NCBI RefSeq assembly: GCF_013386165.1
Contig: NZ_JACAOS010000016.1
Coordinates: 124,001 to 188,000, forward strand
Origin: Pseudomonas gingeri
GTDB lineage: Bacteria; Pseudomonadota; Gammaproteobacteria; Pseudomonadales; Pseudomonadaceae
Length of the DNA stretch: 64,000 bases
Reading direction: 5' to 3'
Within the stretch, counting starts at the first letter, position 1. The number at the start of each line of letters is the position of its first letter. Position numbers and translations under genes: made by a program. A model generated the notes under the pieces. The model was given only the letters and a program-made list of their open reading frames with translations. It ran no database searches and was not told the origin of the DNA. Positions 8,945 through 16,483 of this stretch are shown piece after piece.

Positions 8945-9412
8945 ATGCAACATTTTGAACCCGATACCCTGGTCCGCAACCCGGTAGGCAACGCCATCGT
9001 CGCCAGTGTTGACGTGAATGCCGATGCCCGCAGCGTGTGGAATATCGTCGGTGATTTCTCGGGCTTCGCGAAGTTTATTCCGGCCCTGTCCCATATCGAA
9101 ATGACCGGGACCGGCGTGCGTTCGGTACGCAAGAAGCTGTTCAAGGATGGCAACGTGGTGATCGAGCAACTCAATACCCACGACGCTGAACGCATGACCA
9201 TGACCTGGTCACTGATCTACACCTCACTGAACATCGGCAACCTGTGGGCGGTCATGGAAGTCGTTCCTCTAGGGGCAAATCAGAGCCAGGCGACCTGGAC
9301 CATCATTGGCCAGCCTTACACCGGCGGCAAGGAAGATATTCCTGCGTTCGAGGCATTCCTGCAGGGGTTTGCCGATGATGCAATGAAGAACGTGCAGGCG
9401 CTGTTTGCCTGA
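8945..9412 (+). CDS. SRPBCC / polyketide cyclase-like protein (MgoD/PvfD/HamE-like)
   Basis: 155 aa START/SRPBCC-fold protein: VDVNADARSVWNIVGDFSGFAKFIPALSHIEM is the typical N-terminal strand-helix of polyketide cyclase/dehydrase family 2, and the C-terminal helix ends FADDAMKNVQALF. It is the last gene of the operon, 20 bp after the NRPS with AAAAGGAG before its ATG. The same fold closes the ham, mgo and pvf operons. The role is probably to bind or cyclise the reactive product; no catalytic residues are assignable. It is followed by a strong inverted repeat at 9432-9460. Confidence 0.82.
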   Translation: MQHFEPDTLVRNPVGNAIVASVDVNADARSVWNIVGDFSGFAKFIPALSHIEMTGTGVRSVRKKLFKDGNVVIEQLNTHDAERMTMTWSLIYTSLNIGNLWAVMEVVPLGANQSQATWTIIGQPYTGGKEDIPAFEAFLQGFADDAMKNVQALFA

Positions 9413-9431
9413 CGCGTCGCTTCAATTGCCC

Positions 9432-9460
9432 TGCAAGCGCTCCGGGTGTGTGCGCTTGCA
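9432..9460 (+). terminator. Inverted repeat after the ham-like operon
   Basis: Perfect 9-bp arms TGCAAGCGC and GCGCTTGCA with an 11-base loop, starting 19 bases after the SRPBCC stop. No T-run follows (ACCCTCC), so it is either a weak or Rho-assisted terminator or an mRNA-stabilising hairpin separating the two biosynthetic operons. Confidence 0.5.
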
Positions 9461-9676
9461 ACCCTCCAACACCCTCCCTCCCAAGCCTTGCGCTGACGCT
9501 CTACTTTTCCACACGCGGACAGGTGAGCGTCATGTTTGTTTTTTCAGCCAAACCCAAGAACGTACAAGCAATGCGCGCAGTGGAAAGCTTATGGTTTATA
9601 CACGGGCCAGGAACTCTCGAAACACAGAGTTTGCGGCGGGTGGGTGGCACAAAATCTCAGATCAGTGGTGAGCAAA
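9461..9676 (+). promoter_or_regulatory. Spacer/promoter region of the second biosynthetic operon
   Basis: 216 bases with no credible gene (an open frame runs through but lacks a family match and a good start). The long gap, against almost no gaps inside the operons on either side, suggests a separate promoter. Candidate A/T-rich stretches are GTTTGTTTTTTCAGCC (near 9535-9550) and GCTTATGGTTTATACAC (near 9587-9603). No clear -35/-10 pair or sigma-54 site could be assigned. Confidence 0.35.
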
Positions 9677-10567
9677 ATGGAATCTGCAATTTCTCGCAAG
9701 CGTGCTGCGATCATCGGATCGGGAAGCATAGGGATAGATCTGATGTACAAGGCCATGCGTTCTCGTCATCTGGATCTGAAGATGGTGGTAGGGCGCAGTC
9801 TCGCCAGCGAAGGTCTGGCCAGAGCCCGGGAGTTGGGTATTGCAACGTCTGCCGAAGGGATCGAATTCCTGGCCCATCACGCGAGCGGGATCGACATTGT
9901 TTTTGATGCCACCTCTGCTCAGTCGCATCGAGTCAACGAGCCGTTTTTTCGCAAAGCCAACCTGCTGGCGATCGACATGACGCCGGCAAAAATCGGAGCG
10001 ATCTGTGTACCGTCGATCAATCTGGACAGCATGGTCAACGAGCGCAACGTGAATCTGGTGACCTGTGGTGGTCAGGCGAGCATTCCGCTGGCTTATGCGA
10101 TCGCACAGGCCTTCGAGTCCCTGGAGTACATCGAGGTTGCGTCGACCATCGCCTCGGACAGTGCCGGTATGGCGACCCGAGAAAACATCAATCAGTACAT
10201 TCTGACCACCGAGCAAGCGCTGCGGCATTTCACCGGGGCCGCGCGGAGCAAGGCGGTGCTGAACATCAACCCGGCCAAGCCTGGCATAAACATGCAGACG
10301 ACGGTATTTGCCAAAGGCCGTTATGAAAGCCTGGAGAAAGTCCGTGCAAGTCTCAGGCAAATGGTTGCTCGCGTTCAACGCTACGTTCCCGGTTACCAGG
10401 TGGTCCTGGAGCCCATCGAGTCCAAGGGCTACCTGACCATGAGCGTGACGGTACGAGGCAGCGGCGATTACTTGCCCGCCTACGCAGGCAATCTGGACAT
10501 CATCAATTGCGCCGCCATCGCCGTCGCCGAATTTCATTCTGCTTGCTGGGAGCGGACCGCCGCATGA
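9677..10567 (+). CDS. Acetaldehyde dehydrogenase (acylating), MhpF/DmpF family
   Basis: 296 aa, close to the ~300-316 aa family length. The Rossmann start is RAAIIGSGSIGIDLMYKAMR; the catalytic Cys lies in NVNLVTCGGQASIPLAYAIA; IASDSAGMATRENI and INPAKPGINMQTTVFA are typical family blocks. It interconverts acetyl-CoA and acetaldehyde, normally channelling with the partner aldolase, whose ATG overlaps its stop (ATGA). The start chosen is the ATG at 9677, preceded by GGTGAG, where homology begins; the frame is open further upstream to 9536. No meta-cleavage or 2-oxopent-4-enoate hydratase genes are near, so a biosynthetic (reductive) role is inferred. Confidence 0.9.
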   Translation: MESAISRKRAAIIGSGSIGIDLMYKAMRSRHLDLKMVVGRSLASEGLARARELGIATSAEGIEFLAHHASGIDIVFDATSAQSHRVNEPFFRKANLLAIDMTPAKIGAICVPSINLDSMVNERNVNLVTCGGQASIPLAYAIAQAFESLEYIEVASTIASDSAGMATRENINQYILTTEQALRHFTGAARSKAVLNINPAKPGINMQTTVFAKGRYESLEKVRASLRQMVARVQRYVPGYQVVLEPIESKGYLTMSVTVRGSGDYLPAYAGNLDIINCAAIAVAEFHSACWERTAA

Positions 10568-11559
10568 TTACCATCACCGATTGCACCTTGCGTGATGGCA
10601 ATCATGCTGTGCGCCACCAGTTGACAAGAGACCAGATTCGTCAGTATGCCGAGCAGGCAGATAGAGCCGGTATCGACATCATCGAAGTTGGTCATGGCAA
10701 TGGACTCGGCGGTTCTTCGGCGCTGTTGGGAACTAGCATTGTCGATGACCGGGACATGCTCGAAACCGCCCGTTCAGTGATCAAGAATGGACGGCTGGGG
10801 ATTCATTTCATCCCAGGCCTGGGCAAATCGACTGACCTTGAAGTGGCAATCGATGTGGGTGTTGATGTCTTCCGGATCGCTTCTCACTGCACAGAAGCCA
10901 ACATCACCGCGCCTTATATCGAGTCGGTCAAGAATCAGGGCAAGACCGTTTATGGCGTGCTGATGATGAGCCATATGGCCGAACCTGACGCACTGGCTCG
11001 ACAAGCCTCACTCATGGCGAGCTATGGCGCCGATGCCGTGATTCTGATGGACAGTGCGGGCCACCTGACCCCCGACGATGTGCGCTGGCGGATCCAGGCA
11101 ATTCAGAATTTGATCGATACGAAACTGGGATTTCATGCCCACAACAATCTGGGGCTGGCGGTCGCCAATTCAATCGCGGCGGTTGAAGAGGGCGCTCAAC
11201 TGCTGGACGCCTGCATCAAGGGGTTTGGTGCCGGTGCCGGCAATACGCAACTTGAGACGCTGATTGCCGTGCTCAATCGCTCGGGGTATCGGACACGGTG
11301 TTCATTTGAAGGAGTCGCCGGCCTGGCACGGTCTTCGGAACAGTATTTGGATTGCCTGACTCCGCACATTGGCGCGGCCAATATCGCCAGTGGTATTCAC
11401 GGTTTGTTTTCCGGTTTTGCACCGCATATAAAACGCGCCGCAGAGCAATTCAAGGTAGATGAGTTCCAACTGTATCAACTGCTGGGTCAACGTCAGTTAG
11501 TGGCTGGACAGGAAGACATCATCATCGAGACCGCCGCCAGGCTGTCCACCACTTACTGA
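10564..11559 (+). CDS. 4-hydroxy-2-oxovalerate aldolase, MhpE/DmpG/BphI family
   Basis: 331 aa from the ATG at 10564. DRE-TIM metallolyase signatures: ITDCTLRDGNHA (metal-binding Asp and catalytic Arg), IIEVGHGNGLGGSS, MDSAGHLTPDDV, and the HAHNNLGLAVANS metal-binding His pair. It cleaves or forms 4-hydroxy-2-oxopentanoate from pyruvate and acetaldehyde. With the acylating dehydrogenase it normally ends aromatic catabolism, but here it sits directly before an adenylation domain and a SyrB2-like enzyme. I infer that it runs in the aldol direction to build a C5 (or longer) 4-hydroxy-2-oxo acid as an amino acid precursor. No aminotransferase is present in the operon. Confidence 0.9.
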   Translation: MITITDCTLRDGNHAVRHQLTRDQIRQYAEQADRAGIDIIEVGHGNGLGGSSALLGTSIVDDRDMLETARSVIKNGRLGIHFIPGLGKSTDLEVAIDVGVDVFRIASHCTEANITAPYIESVKNQGKTVYGVLMMSHMAEPDALARQASLMASYGADAVILMDSAGHLTPDDVRWRIQAIQNLIDTKLGFHAHNNLGLAVANSIAAVEEGAQLLDACIKGFGAGAGNTQLETLIAVLNRSGYRTRCSFEGVAGLARSSEQYLDCLTPHIGAANIASGIHGLFSGFAPHIKRAAEQFKVDEFQLYQLLGQRQLVAGQEDIIIETAARLSTTY

Positions 11560-11581
11560 GCCCACTTCAGGAATTAAATCG

Positions 11582-13132
11582 ATGGCTGTAATTGATAAGC
11601 AGGGCCTTCGCACGCCCATGATTCATGAAAAGGTGGCTTATTGGGCGAGCGCAACGCCTGATGCGATGGCCGTTCGCAGTGCCACTGAAACGCTGACGTA
11701 TGCTCAACTTGAGCGCGAGTCTTCTGCGTTGGCGGTATATCTGGGCGCTCAAGGTATTCACGCGGGTGACTTGGTCGGTATCTTTTTCCAACCGTCGGTG
11801 TCGACTCTGGTTTGCATGATCGGCATTCTCAAGTGCGGTGCCGCCTACGTACCGTTGGATATCGCCAATCCAGTTGCTCGACTGAGCCAGATGATTGGGC
11901 AACTTGCGAACCTGAAACTCATTTTTGCCTCGGCGCAGACCCAGGGGATCGTCAGCGGACAACCGGTCGCAGTCGCTGACATTGAAGTGGTGCGCCGGCA
12001 ACTGGCACAAGTCCCGGTGGCCGGCGCGGATGTCTGGCCCGCCCAAGAGGACGACCTCTGCTACACCGTGTTCACGTCGGGTACCACCGGTGTCCCGAAA
12101 GCGGTCGCGATTACTCATCGCAGTTGGGCAAACCTGATCAACTGGCACGTCAATGAGTATGGTCTCGACCATGAGGCCAACGGCATCCTGGTGTCGGCTT
12201 TCGGCTTCGATATTTCCCAGCGCAGCCTGGTAACGCCGCTGTATTGCGGGGCGGCCATTTCGCTCACCAGCAGCAGCGTCTTCGATGGCTACGAGATTGC
12301 CGATCTGATCGAGCGTCACCGGATCGGCAGTATTCACCTGGCGCCGAGCTCCCTCTATCTGATTATTCAGGCCGGCCAGGCTGGCGATCAACTGGCAACG
12401 CTGCGGCACTTATTTATCGGTGGCGAAGTCTTGGCAACCGTCCGGGTGATGGGTTGGGCCATGGGCAAAGGTGCGGCGTGCAAGCTGATCCACCAGTACG
12501 GGGTGGCTGAATGTACGGACGTTGCCACGTGTTACCCGATGACCGACTACCCCACCTATCTGGTCGAAGGCATCCCTATGGGGAGCCCCGTGGGCAATTG
12601 CCGCGTAGACATCCTTGATGAACAGAATCGTCCGGTGGCCGTGGGCGACATTGGCCAGATCGTGATCTCTGGGATGGGGGTCGGCAGAGGCTATCTGAAC
12701 AACCCAGCTCTGCAGGCCGAACGCTTCAGGCACATCGAGCTCGATAGCAGCGTTTGCCTGGCCTATTTCACCGGGGATTACGCTCGGCGCCTGTCGGACG
12801 ACAAGTCCATCTGTCTGGGGCGCCGGGATAACCAGATCAAGATCCGCGGCATGCTGGTGAACCTATCCGAGATCGAGAATGGCCTTCGCAATGCCGTGTC
12901 GGCGGTCGAGGACGCCATTGTGCTGAACACCCAGGCCGTGCCGGGCCAAGATCCGGAGCTCACCGCATTTGTGACCATGTCTGACGAATTGCCTGCGCTT
13001 CGCGACATCGGTATGCAACTCGCAAGTCTCTTGCCTCGCCATATGCATCCACGGCGTTACGTGGCCTGCAAGCAATTCCCACTGACCCAGAACGGCAAGA
13101 TCGATCGCCAAGCCCTGTTGGGTATGGCCTGA
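11582..13132 (+). CDS. Stand-alone NRPS adenylation domain
   Basis: 516 aa amino-acid-activating enzyme without fused carrier. Core motifs: VFTSGTTGVPKA (A3), FGFDIS (A4), QYGVAECT at A5 where YGPTE is usual, YFTGDYARR (A7), GRRDNQIKIRGM (A8), NGKIDR with the A10 lysine. My approximate pocket read-out is D-I-R-H-F-G-Q-D-V-K, which I do not recognise; the Asp at the first position fits an alpha-amino acid. The charged residues (R, H, D) suggest a polar side chain, compatible with a hydroxylated substrate. RBS AGGAAT; 22 bp after the aldolase. It probably loads the free carrier protein encoded at 14130-14360. Confidence 0.9.
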   Translation: MAVIDKQGLRTPMIHEKVAYWASATPDAMAVRSATETLTYAQLERESSALAVYLGAQGIHAGDLVGIFFQPSVSTLVCMIGILKCGAAYVPLDIANPVARLSQMIGQLANLKLIFASAQTQGIVSGQPVAVADIEVVRRQLAQVPVAGADVWPAQEDDLCYTVFTSGTTGVPKAVAITHRSWANLINWHVNEYGLDHEANGILVSAFGFDISQRSLVTPLYCGAAISLTSSSVFDGYEIADLIERHRIGSIHLAPSSLYLIIQAGQAGDQLATLRHLFIGGEVLATVRVMGWAMGKGAACKLIHQYGVAECTDVATCYPMTDYPTYLVEGIPMGSPVGNCRVDILDEQNRPVAVGDIGQIVISGMGVGRGYLNNPALQAERFRHIELDSSVCLAYFTGDYARRLSDDKSICLGRRDNQIKIRGMLVNLSEIENGLRNAVSAVEDAIVLNTQAVPGQDPELTAFVTMSDELPALRDIGMQLASLLPRHMHPRRYVACKQFPLTQNGKIDRQALLGMA

Positions 13133-13164
13133 CTGCGCACGCATCAACCAAAAAGGAGTCTTAC

Positions 13165-14136
13165 ATGACACAGATGGACCAAAAAATATCTGCTACGACC
13201 GGGCTACCTGCAAGTGCGGTCATCACTGATGACATTCAGGCGGACATCGAGTTCTTCGAGAAGAACGGCTTCATCGGTCCGATCAAACTCTATGAGCCGG
13301 ACGAAGCGGCAGAAATCCTGCGGGCATTGCGCGCTGCCAACCATGACCGCTCGCACATTCTGTACGACAACAACATGAACTATGACCGACATTTCGATAT
13401 TCCTGAATTGTCCCGGCACATCATGCACCCGACCATTCTGAAATACCTGCGCGGCATTCTCGGCAACGATCTGCTGTGCTGGCGCTCGGAATGGTTCGCC
13501 AAGTTTCCAGGCGGGCGGGGGACGGAATGGCATCAGGTCCGCGACTACAGCTATACCGACGGTAGTCCACTGATCGTGCCGACCCAGACGGATTGGAACG
13601 CCTACATCGACCTGACCGTGTGGACCGCGTTTACCCCCGCGACCAAGGAAACCGCCTGTATGCGCTTCCTGCCGGGTTCGCACAAGAAGTTCTACTACGA
13701 CGAAAAGAAAAGCGTCTCCACGGGCCGCAATGGCGATTACCAGCACACCAAGACCGATACCGGCTTCTTTGGCTACGACTTTTCCGAATTCAAGGTTGAT
13801 CCCTCCTGGGACCCGGAAAGTGCAAACCCGGTGGACATGGAACTGCAGGCCGGTGAGTGCGTGATCTTCACCGCATCCTGCGCCCACGCTTCGCACAACA
13901 ACACCAGTGAGCGCCAGACGCGACTGGCCATTTCGGGCCGTTACGTGCCCACCCATGTGCGGGTTTATCCAGACCTGTCGCTCTACAACGCCCACGGCGA
14001 AACGTTCGATCTGGCCAACTACGCGACGGTGATGGTATCCGGTTCGGACACTTACGGGCACAACCAGATACGCAGTACCAACAATCGCGATCAGGAGTTT
14101 TCGTTCGTGCCGACAGAGGAGAAAACCACATGCTGA
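13165..14136 (+). CDS. SyrB2-like Fe(II)/2-oxoglutarate enzyme (PhyH family), putative aliphatic halogenase with HxV motif
   Basis: 323 aa, about the size of SyrB2/CytC3-type enzymes that act on aminoacyl-S-carrier substrates. Similarity to SyrB2 as I recall it is strong over GTEWHQV (residues 119-125), TVWTAFT (151-157), FLPGSHKKFYYDE (168-180), GFFGYDF and GRYVPTHVRVYPD. The first iron ligand is H123 and the second H241; R259 likely binds 2-oxoglutarate. The position of the hydroxylase Asp/Glu, Ala in SyrB2, is Val125, so no facial carboxylate is visible and halide could bind. HxV is not a variant I know; hydroxylation, desaturation or loss of activity remain possible. RBS AAAAGGAG; the stop overlaps the PCP start. 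Confidence 0.85.
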   Translation: MTQMDQKISATTGLPASAVITDDIQADIEFFEKNGFIGPIKLYEPDEAAEILRALRAANHDRSHILYDNNMNYDRHFDIPELSRHIMHPTILKYLRGILGNDLLCWRSEWFAKFPGGRGTEWHQVRDYSYTDGSPLIVPTQTDWNAYIDLTVWTAFTPATKETACMRFLPGSHKKFYYDEKKSVSTGRNGDYQHTKTDTGFFGYDFSEFKVDPSWDPESANPVDMELQAGECVIFTASCAHASHNNTSERQTRLAISGRYVPTHVRVYPDLSLYNAHGETFDLANYATVMVSGSDTYGHNQIRSTNNRDQEFSFVPTEEKTTC

Positions 14137-14360
14137 ACGCTATTCACAAGATCTGCGTCGACGTACTCAAGTACCCGGAACTGAAGCTGGACGACGACTT
14201 CTTTGATGTCGGCGGACACTCTTTGATGATGGCGGAAATCCAGCGCCAGTTGCATGAGGACTTAAAAGTTCATATCAACATGGAATCACTGTTCCGCAAT
14301 TCTTCGGTGATCAAACTCAGTAAGGCGATCCAGCCGACGTTCATCGATCAAGCGGGCTAA
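14130..14360 (+). CDS. Stand-alone peptidyl/acyl carrier protein
   Basis: 76 aa four-helix carrier protein; the phosphopantetheine attachment Ser lies in DDDFFDVGGHSLMMAE. Its ATG at 14130 overlaps the stop of the SyrB2-like gene by seven bases, so enzyme and carrier are translationally coupled. It is the expected partner of the stand-alone adenylation domain (11582-13132) and the in-trans substrate carrier of the SyrB2-like enzyme. The arrangement is A + halogenase-like enzyme + T + thioesterase, as in coronamic-acid or 4-chlorothreonine pathways. Confidence 0.92.
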   Translation: MLNAIHKICVDVLKYPELKLDDDFFDVGGHSLMMAEIQRQLHEDLKVHINMESLFRNSSVIKLSKAIQPTFIDQAG

Positions 14361-14364
14361 CCCT

Positions 14365-14393
14365 GGGCCGGTCAACACTTGACTGTGTTGGCC
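14365..14393 (+). promoter_or_regulatory. Hairpin between carrier protein and editing-domain gene
   Basis: Arms CAACAC (14373-14378) and GTGTTG (14385-14390), extended imperfectly by GGGCC/GGCC. It lies in the largest gap (54 bp) inside the second operon. Could tune expression of the downstream half of the operon; no T-run follows, so it is not a classical terminator. Confidence 0.3.
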
Positions 14394-14414
14394 ACCCGAC
14401 CTGGAGACAAGAAG

Positions 14415-15851
14415 ATGAGAACTTTTGCGTTGCTGGAGCAACCACAAATTGGTGAGCCTGTAGACCTGACCTTCAAGCGTGGCTCGCTGTTTGCCGCCTT
14501 TATGAGCCGGGCGACCCAATGTGCACCGGTCAGTGCCGATAAAGTCGAGGCGGCCTTGCACCTCAATCGGCTGTTGGAAAATGGCCAGGTGCACTTCAAT
14601 GCGCTTGAGAATGGCGCATTCGAGGCGTTCTACGGTCCTTCATGCGATGCCACAGTGCAGATATCCACGCAGATTTCTTTCTGGTCGGAAAAAATCGTAT
14701 CGAAAATTCGAAAAACAGTGCGTCAGTCCCAAGGCGCAATCTGTTCGTTGAAGCTGTTCGACTCGGAGGAAAGCATCGACGTTTTCGTGACGGACTGGAG
14801 TTCCTGCACTGCAGCCTGTGCCATTGCGGTGCACAAATATCATTGGTTCACCCGGCGTTTGAGCGATCGCCCCGACGCTGACAACTACTTCACTGGCGCT
14901 TATGTGCGAAATCCACTGACCGGCGACCTGATGTCTGTCTGGGTAGCGGATTGGGTCAAGCCGGACTTCGGGACCGGTGCCGTCCTGGTCAACCCGGCCC
15001 ACAACAAGACCGATCTCGAATTCGCCAGACGAGTTGGCCTGCCGATTCGCTTCGGCCTGTCCCTTAACGCACAGGTGGATGAGTACTCGATGCCAATCCC
15101 GCCGGTACTCAAGACCGGCTATGCCGTGCGTACCGGGTGGCTCGATGGCAAACCGGCCTCGCAAGTCCACAACGAAACCATCAACGTATTGCTTCGCAAG
15201 GGCAGTGCCCGGCTGCACGAAGACAAGCGCATTCCCGGAGAAGCGATCGCTCGTATCGAACGGACCTCCCCGGATCGAGCAGAGCTGTATTGGAATCCGC
15301 AGTACGGCACATTCCATCAAGAGTCCACGCAGGAAGGGCTGCCGGTTCGCGTCGACTTCAGCCCAAGCTTCCAGGCAGCGGTGACGACGGTCGCGCACCG
15401 TCCGGATCATCTACAAGTCGATGCATCGATCCAGAAAAAGAACATCGGTGTGCTGGCCGGCCTCATTTTCGATCTGGGTGGGATAGAGGCTTTTGTCCCG
15501 CTGACGTTGCTTGAGTCCGTCGAGTATTCCGGCAGTCGCGCTGAAGGTGATCCGGCGGTGGATCTTGCGCTTTTGGTCGGCGAAGAGCCCGAGAAGGTGC
15601 TGGTGATTCGTAAAGCGTTGATCGATCAGATCGACAGTTTTCTCAACGGCTGCCAAAAGCTTTCCGCCCGGCTGGGAGAAAACGGCACGCTGCCTCCTGC
15701 ACAGGTGAGCGCCTCGTTGGGGCAAGGCGATCCTGTCTCCGCCTTCCGTACTTTTTATCAATGGCAGAAGCAGATGGTCGCCAATGATGAAGTCATTGAT
15801 CAGTTTGCCTACACCTCAATTCTTTCGACGTTCGGCTTGCAGTCGGCCTAA
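14415..15851 (+). CDS. Freestanding leucyl-tRNA synthetase CP1-editing-domain-like protein
   Basis: 478 aa. Residues ~100-275 align with the editing (CP1) domain of LeuRS: TGAYVRNPLTGDLMSVWVAD, then DFGTGAVLVNPAHNKTDLEFARRVGLPI. The housekeeping LeuS in this window reads TGLFVEHPLTGEQLPVWVAN and GDGAVMAVPAHDERDFEFAHKYDLPI. The catalytic Asp of H-x-x-x-D (E. coli D345) is kept as D200. The TTRPDT segment is altered to VTDWSS, so the Thr-rich amino acid pocket differs. No HIGH or KMSKS is present, so it cannot charge tRNA. Residues ~300-478 match nothing I know. Start: ATG at 14415 after CTGGAGA. Most likely role: trans-editing self-protection against the amino acid made by the operon; a biosynthetic hydrolase is the alternative. 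Confidence 0.72.
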   Translation: MRTFALLEQPQIGEPVDLTFKRGSLFAAFMSRATQCAPVSADKVEAALHLNRLLENGQVHFNALENGAFEAFYGPSCDATVQISTQISFWSEKIVSKIRKTVRQSQGAICSLKLFDSEESIDVFVTDWSSCTAACAIAVHKYHWFTRRLSDRPDADNYFTGAYVRNPLTGDLMSVWVADWVKPDFGTGAVLVNPAHNKTDLEFARRVGLPIRFGLSLNAQVDEYSMPIPPVLKTGYAVRTGWLDGKPASQVHNETINVLLRKGSARLHEDKRIPGEAIARIERTSPDRAELYWNPQYGTFHQESTQEGLPVRVDFSPSFQAAVTTVAHRPDHLQVDASIQKKNIGVLAGLIFDLGGIEAFVPLTLLESVEYSGSRAEGDPAVDLALLVGEEPEKVLVIRKALIDQIDSFLNGCQKLSARLGENGTLPPAQVSASLGQGDPVSAFRTFYQWQKQMVANDEVIDQFAYTSILSTFGLQSA

Positions 15852-15867
15852 ATCTGGAGATTACATC

Positions 15868-16482
15868 ATGGAAATTTTTCTCTACGCCTTCAGCGTCATG
15901 TACAGCCCCGGGCCCGTTAATGTGATGGGGCTGAACGCCGGTCTCACCGGGCAGTTTCGCCGCACGGTGGGGTTTTTTATCGGGGTCGGGTGCGCGATGT
16001 TCGCACTGTTCCTGATCTTCGGGTACACCGGTGAAGCGTTGATTTCACACTCGGTGCTGCCGTACCTGGCGCTCATCGGTGGGCTTTATACCCTGTACCT
16101 GGCGTTCAAGGTCTTCACGTCCAAAGTTGTCCTGCCAAGTAAAGCCGATCCCATGCAGCCGGCGGAAAAACCACTGACGTTCTGGAACGGCTTCCTGATC
16201 CAGGCATTGAATCCCAAGGGGATGATGGTGGTGCTGCCGATTACGACGGTCATGTTCCCCGCCGCTCACGTCACGGGTACGGGCATTGTCCTGGTGTCCA
16301 CCCTGATCGCGCTGGGTGGCGCGGGGGCTCCAGGTATCTATTCGCTGCTCGGTGCCGTCCTCGGCAAGCGAATCACCAAGGAGTCTTACTTCAACTTCTT
16401 CAATCGACTGATGGGTATCGCGCTGGCGGTTTGTGCCGCTTTCATGCTTTACGACTTCTACGTTCACATCCAAGGGGTTTGA
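15868..16482 (+). CDS. LysE/RhtB-family amino acid exporter
   Basis: 204 aa inner-membrane protein with about six hydrophobic segments. The N-terminus MEIFLYAFSVMYSPGPVNVMGLNAGL carries the LysE PGP motif, and ALNPKGMMVVLPI is the second conserved block. LysE proteins export free amino acids or analogues. Sixteen bases after the editing-domain gene (RBS CTGGAGA) and one base before the cupin. Its position inside the operon suggests export of the free amino acid product. A second LysE is encoded at 17632-18228. Confidence 0.9.
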   Translation: MEIFLYAFSVMYSPGPVNVMGLNAGLTGQFRRTVGFFIGVGCAMFALFLIFGYTGEALISHSVLPYLALIGGLYTLYLAFKVFTSKVVLPSKADPMQPAEKPLTFWNGFLIQALNPKGMMVVLPITTVMFPAAHVTGTGIVLVSTLIALGGAGAPGIYSLLGAVLGKRITKESYFNFFNRLMGIALAVCAAFMLYDFYVHIQGV

Positions 16483-16483
16483 C

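Noticed and set aside
9405..9671. Open frame across the inter-operon spacer (about 88 codons)
   Set aside because: No homology, low-quality start inside the previous gene, and it would cover the hairpin at 9432-9460.
9677..11559. End of an aromatic meta-cleavage pathway
   Set aside because: No ring-cleavage dioxygenase, hydrolase, tautomerase or hydratase nearby; the neighbours are NRPS-type genes.
14415..15851. A second, resistant leucyl-tRNA synthetase
   Set aside because: No HIGH or KMSKS motif, too short, and only the editing-domain region is recognisable; it cannot charge tRNA.
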